This document shows, one piece after another, positions 7,346-9,214 of a stretch of 9,214 nucleotides of DNA. The notes under the pieces were generated by a model. It ran no database searches, had not been told where the DNA came from, and was given only the letters and a program-made list of their open reading frames with translations. The position numbers were made by a program, and so were the translations under genes. This DNA comes from an uncultured Eubacteriales bacterium (GTDB lineage: Bacteria; Bacillota; Clostridia; Lachnospirales; Lachnospiraceae): assembly GCA_902772745.1 (NCBI GenBank), contig CACYBV010000323.1, forward strand, positions 1 to 9,214. Reading direction: 5' to 3'. Every line of letters begins with the position of its first letter. Within the stretch, counting starts at the first letter, position 1.

Positions 7346-7405
7346 ACAGGAGGGCTGCCGCACGGAAGGGATATAAATGATCACATCCGGACGGCAGCCC
7401 TCTGT
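7346..7405 (-). terminator. Leftward terminator-like hairpin with no obvious gene
   Basis: ACAGGAGGGCTGCCG (7346-7360) pairs with CGGCAGCCCTCTGT (7392-7405) with one bulged base; the 31-nt loop holds a further CGGA/TCCG pairing. On the minus strand the stem is followed by TTTTTGATTTT, whereas the plus side lacks a T-run, so it works leftward. It would insulate the esterase 3 promoter from leftward transcription. No convincing gene ends here. Confidence 0.65.
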
Positions 7406-7629
7406 TGATAATTGTTCAAATTTGTGCGCAGCTTCCTGAAAGTCAGATCTGTACTTCTGCGCGTACGCCGTCATAGACCGCATCTCCTCTGGAATTGATC
7501 GCAGACCAGACAGGCTATACGCCGTACTATCTTTCAAGGAAATTCCGGGTGTTTTTTCACGGGAAAAGAGGTCTGTTTTTCTGATGATTCCGGTGCGGTT
7601 CTGGGATATACAAGGTTTTTTTCACCAGA

Positions 7630-7635
7630 TATAAT
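7630..7635 (+). promoter_or_regulatory. -10 element of the truncated esterase gene
   Basis: Perfect TATAAT, with no good -35 at 16-18 bp. Transcription would begin near 7642, downstream of the in-frame ATG at 7634, which supports the later start at 7670. Confidence 0.45.
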
Positions 7636-7656
7636 GAAAGAAAATACAGACTGTCC

Positions 7657-7661
7657 GGGAG
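7657..7661 (+). promoter_or_regulatory. Ribosome binding site deciding the truncated esterase start
   Basis: GGGAG lies 8 nt before the ATG at 7670. The alternative ATG at 7634 has no Shine-Dalgarno sequence and overlaps the TATAAT box. Confidence 0.6.
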
Positions 7662-7669
7662 ATACTCAT

Positions 7670-8152
7670 ATGGCATCGGAACTTGCAAAAAGAATGGAAG
7701 AAATGATGAAGAAAATGGCGCATATACGGAAAGAATTCGGGCCGGCCAAAATGCCTGCTGTGGAAATATTCGAGTCCGCGCCCTGTTATGACGAGAAAAA
7801 AGTGGCGGAGCTGACAAAGCTCTGCAACAAGGTACAGAACTGCACTGATGAGGAACGCCCGCCGCTGATTGAAGAATTCATTAAACTGCGGGATTCAATC
7901 CATATGAAGGAAGATGCCCCGCGGCGGATTGAACTCTGGCCGGAAGGCAAAATACCGACAGAGACTGTATATACGGACAACTCCGATTACCGCTATCATC
8001 ATAATCCGGATTTCAGGCCTTATCTTGTAGAGATGCTGATTCCTGCGGACAGGACGCCGAAAGGAGCAGTCGTTCTCTGCCCGGGCGGCGACCACGCGGA
8101 AGCCTGTGTCTGTGAAGGCTACCAGTCAGCGAAGGAATTTTTGACGTTATAG
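7670..8152 (+). pseudogene. Alpha/beta hydrolase, acetylxylan-esterase-like, 3'-truncated
   Basis: N-terminal part of an alpha/beta hydrolase, 160 codons, against roughly 300 or more for intact relatives. A charged, Met- and Lys-rich helical N-terminal segment (1-80) is followed by FRPYLVEMLIPAD (115-127) and PKGAVVLCPGGDH (130-142), the first core strand and oxyanion-type loop of acetylxylan-esterase/deacetylase-like hydrolases. Homology stops after AKEF at 157, with only LTL before a stop. The nucleophile elbow, Asp and His are therefore all missing, and the product cannot be an active esterase. The start at 7670 is chosen over the ATG at 7634 because GGGAG (7657-7661) lies 8 nt before it. 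The last bases are antisense to a truncated GH51 gene. This is either a real deletion scar or an assembly joint. Family confidence is moderate; truncation is clear. Confidence 0.68.
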
Positions 8153-8640
8153 GGATCGGCGTGACCGTATTCCTTCCTGAGATCTGACCAGTAAGTTCCG
8201 CCCGGGTGATTGGTATATTCGGCGCAGTGCAGCGCGCTCTCAACCGTCCCAGTGCCAAGATTCAGCGTGTAAAGCGCCTCCGCTCCGGACTTTTTCGCCC
8301 ACTGCAGATACTCGTCATGACCGACCAGGTTCTTTTCATACTGTTTCCATGCGAGGTCCAGCTGGGCCTTGCGGCGCTCTCTGGGGCCGATCGACTGCAT
8401 CCAGTCCCAGCCGGAGATGAAGTTCCCGCCCGGAAGCCGGATCGCAGGAACGTCGAATTCCTGGATCGCCTGCAGCACATCCTGACGAAAACCCTGTTCA
8501 TCCGCCGAAGGATGATTCGGGTTGTAGATTCCGCCAACCACAAAGTCTCCGATCGGTTCCAGAAAGGATCCGAAGATCCTTTTTTCGATTTTACCGACCC
8601 GGTACGCCGGATCGATGGTGATTTTTGCCTGTTTTGACAT
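8119..8640 (-). pseudogene. GH51 alpha-L-arabinofuranosidase, 3'-truncated
   Basis: N-terminal third of a bacterial-type (AbfA-like) GH51 arabinofuranosidase, an exo-enzyme releasing arabinose from arabinoxylan or arabinan oligosaccharides. The frame has 173 codons where intact relatives have about 500. Conserved blocks are GSFLEPIG (24-31), GGIYNPNHPSADEQGFRQDV (36-55), RLPGGNF (68-74), NLGTG (127-131) and NHPGGTYWSDLR (144-155). Homology ends at DPYNVK (162-167), just before the expected GNEMDGPW motif that carries the acid/base Glu. Both catalytic glutamates are therefore absent and the protein is inactive. The final six residues (NSFADW) are antisense reading of the truncated esterase. 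GGAGG lies 9 nt before the ATG. It lies 87 bp downstream of a second GH51 gene on the same strand with no clear promoter between, so it was probably part of that operon. Confidence 0.85.
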
Positions 8641-8667
8641 TTTCGCGAACCTCCGCCAGGAATCGGA

Positions 8668-8710
8668 GACAGCCGGAGCTTAGCGTTTCGGTTCTGACGA
8701 GACGGCTGTC
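8668..8710 (-). other. Intergenic inverted repeat between the two GH51 genes
   Basis: GACAGCCG (8668-8675) and CGGCTGTC (8703-8710) form a perfect 8-bp stem with a 27-nt loop in the 87-bp gap. There is no U-run on the minus strand, so it is not a standard terminator. Possible mRNA stabiliser or processing element. Confidence 0.35.
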
Positions 8711-8727
8711 CGGGGGATCATGGACAC

Positions 8728-9213
8728 TTATTTTTTTATTCTGTAAACATTTACAGAATATGCCGGAACGCTGATTGTGAATCCGCGGCCGTTTTCGGTC
8801 AGTCCGGCTGTGAATTTCTTCATTTTTGGAGAGATGTTCGTCGGATTATCAAAAGAATTCTGCTTTTCCGGTGTGCCTTCGATATACTCGACGGAAATCT
8901 CCGGACAAATCTCAGTATCCAGTACCACACAAAGCTCCTGAGGCTCCGCGGAAACATTGACGACTTTCAGATTGATTATTTCATCTGTTGTCTCACACGA
9001 TGCGTGAAGCACGGAATGCAGCGGCTGAACCTTTTCAATTACGAGCCGGTCATTGATATAGCAGCGGTAGCCGAAACGGTCCGCTTCCATCTTGTAATGA
9101 TTCCAGCGGCTGTAATCGATCTGAGTCGGAACTTTTTCGGAATCCGGAACCGGCTTTTCGAAGATCCGCGGAACCCGGAGCGCCGACTTTCCGCCTTCAA
9201 TGCGCCAGATCTG
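8728..9213 (-). CDS. GH51-type alpha-L-arabinofuranosidase, C-terminal part (5' partial)
   Basis: The last 161 residues of an enzyme whose start and catalytic domain lie beyond the right edge; the frame is open to the window end, so the ATG at 9090 is internal. The visible order fits the C-terminus of the longer (plant/fungal-like) GH51 arabinofuranosidases. A segment with QIWRIEGGKS, DYSRWNHYK and CYINDRLVIE looks like a laminin-G-like beta-sandwich. A C-terminal domain follows with LKVVNVSAEPQEL, NSFDNPTNISP and a closing PAYSVNVYRI strand. It would hydrolyse terminal arabinofuranosyl links in hemicellulose fragments. It differs in architecture from the truncated GH51 gene just downstream, so the pair is not a simple tandem copy. 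The 3' codons hold a perfect 22-bp palindrome. The catalytic domain is not visible, so GH51 is inferred from C-terminal pattern and neighbourhood. Confidence 0.72.
   Translation of the reverse strand, partial: QIWRIEGGKSALRVPRIFEKPVPDSEKVPTQIDYSRWNHYKMEADRFGYRCYINDRLVIEKVQPLHSVLHASCETTDEIINLKVVNVSAEPQELCVVLDTEICPEISVEYIEGTPEKQNSFDNPTNISPKMKKFTAGLTENGRGFTISVPAYSVNVYRIKK
8738..8759. repeat. Perfect 22-bp palindrome at the 3' end of the right-hand GH51 gene
   Basis: ATTCTGTAAA and TTTACAGAAT, 10 bp each, flank a 2-bp centre (CA). It covers the last codons (SVNVYRI) of the GH51 gene and lies about 100 bp before the start of the next gene. The 2-bp centre and AT-rich core suit a dimeric regulator better than an RNA terminator; on the minus strand it is followed by A, not T. 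Confidence 0.6.
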
Positions 9214-9214
9214 G

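Larger units (their letters stand above)
7214..7669. other. Intergenic region between divergent units
   Basis: 456 bp without a gene I can support. It holds the leftward esterase 3 promoter, both repeat sets, the orphan leftward hairpin and the rightward TATAAT of the truncated esterase. A minus-strand reading frame with no ATG (about 7340-7621, containing SIPEEMRSMTAYAQKYRSDF) runs straight through the hairpin and resembles no family I know. At most it is a decayed 3' remnant of a lost gene. The rest of the stretch shows nothing recognisable. Confidence 0.5.

Noticed and set aside
7214..7669. Possible CcpA cre site, riboswitch or small RNA in the intergenic region
   Set aside because: No match to the cre consensus and no recognisable riboswitch core; only the promoter elements, repeats and hairpin described are supported.
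7557..7817. Minus-strand open frame of 86 aa opposite the truncated esterase
   Set aside because: Low-complexity translation, antisense to a recognisable gene; no ribosome binding site seen.
8206..8637. Plus-strand open frame of 143 aa
   Set aside because: It is the complement of the GH51 N-terminal region, whose conserved motifs settle the coding strand.

Overview
The window looks like a hemicellulose (probably arabinoxylan) utilisation locus from a fibre-degrading anaerobe of the Bacillota, most likely an uncultured gut or rumen Clostridia. This rests on strong GGAGG-type ribosome binding sites, factor-independent terminators with U-runs, moderately GC-rich genes, a DUF3502-type sugar-binding protein, and a set of intracellular type-B carboxylesterases together with GH43 and GH51 arabinofuranosidase sequences. 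The taxon is inferred from style and gene content only.

Layout. (1) 1-1245 (+): the 3' part of an ABC-transporter solute-binding protein, followed by a terminator-like hairpin at 1293-1325. (2) 1367-3911 (+): a type-B carboxylesterase and a GH43 glycosidase, 25 bp apart and clearly an operon. (3) 3964-4013: one long hairpin that can act as a terminator on both strands. (4) 7213-4045 (-): two further type-B carboxylesterases in tandem, converging on the first operon, with a recognisable extended -10 promoter upstream of the first. (5) 7214-7669: the only long gene-free stretch, with that promoter, two sets of short direct repeats, a leftward terminator-like hairpin and a rightward TATAAT. (6) 7670-8640: a rearrangement scar. 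The N-terminal part of an alpha/beta-hydrolase (acetylxylan-esterase-like, +) runs head-on into the N-terminal part of a bacterial-type GH51 arabinofuranosidase (-). Both genes lose family homology within a run of five T at 8138-8142. (7) 8728-9214 (-): the C-terminal part of another, longer-type GH51 enzyme, upstream of the truncated one.

Working model (inference): the transporter imports substituted xylo- or arabino-oligosaccharides. None of the three esterases shows a signal peptide, so they would remove ester decorations (acetyl or aromatic acyl groups) in the cytoplasm. GH43 and GH51 enzymes would then remove arabinose. The most notable points are three paralogous type-B esterases in one small locus, the double-truncation junction, the regulatory-looking repeats before esterase 3, a perfect 22-bp palindrome at the end of the right-hand GH51 gene, and a cysteine-rich binding protein. 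I found no RNA genes, CRISPR, insertion sequences, phage genes or defence genes.
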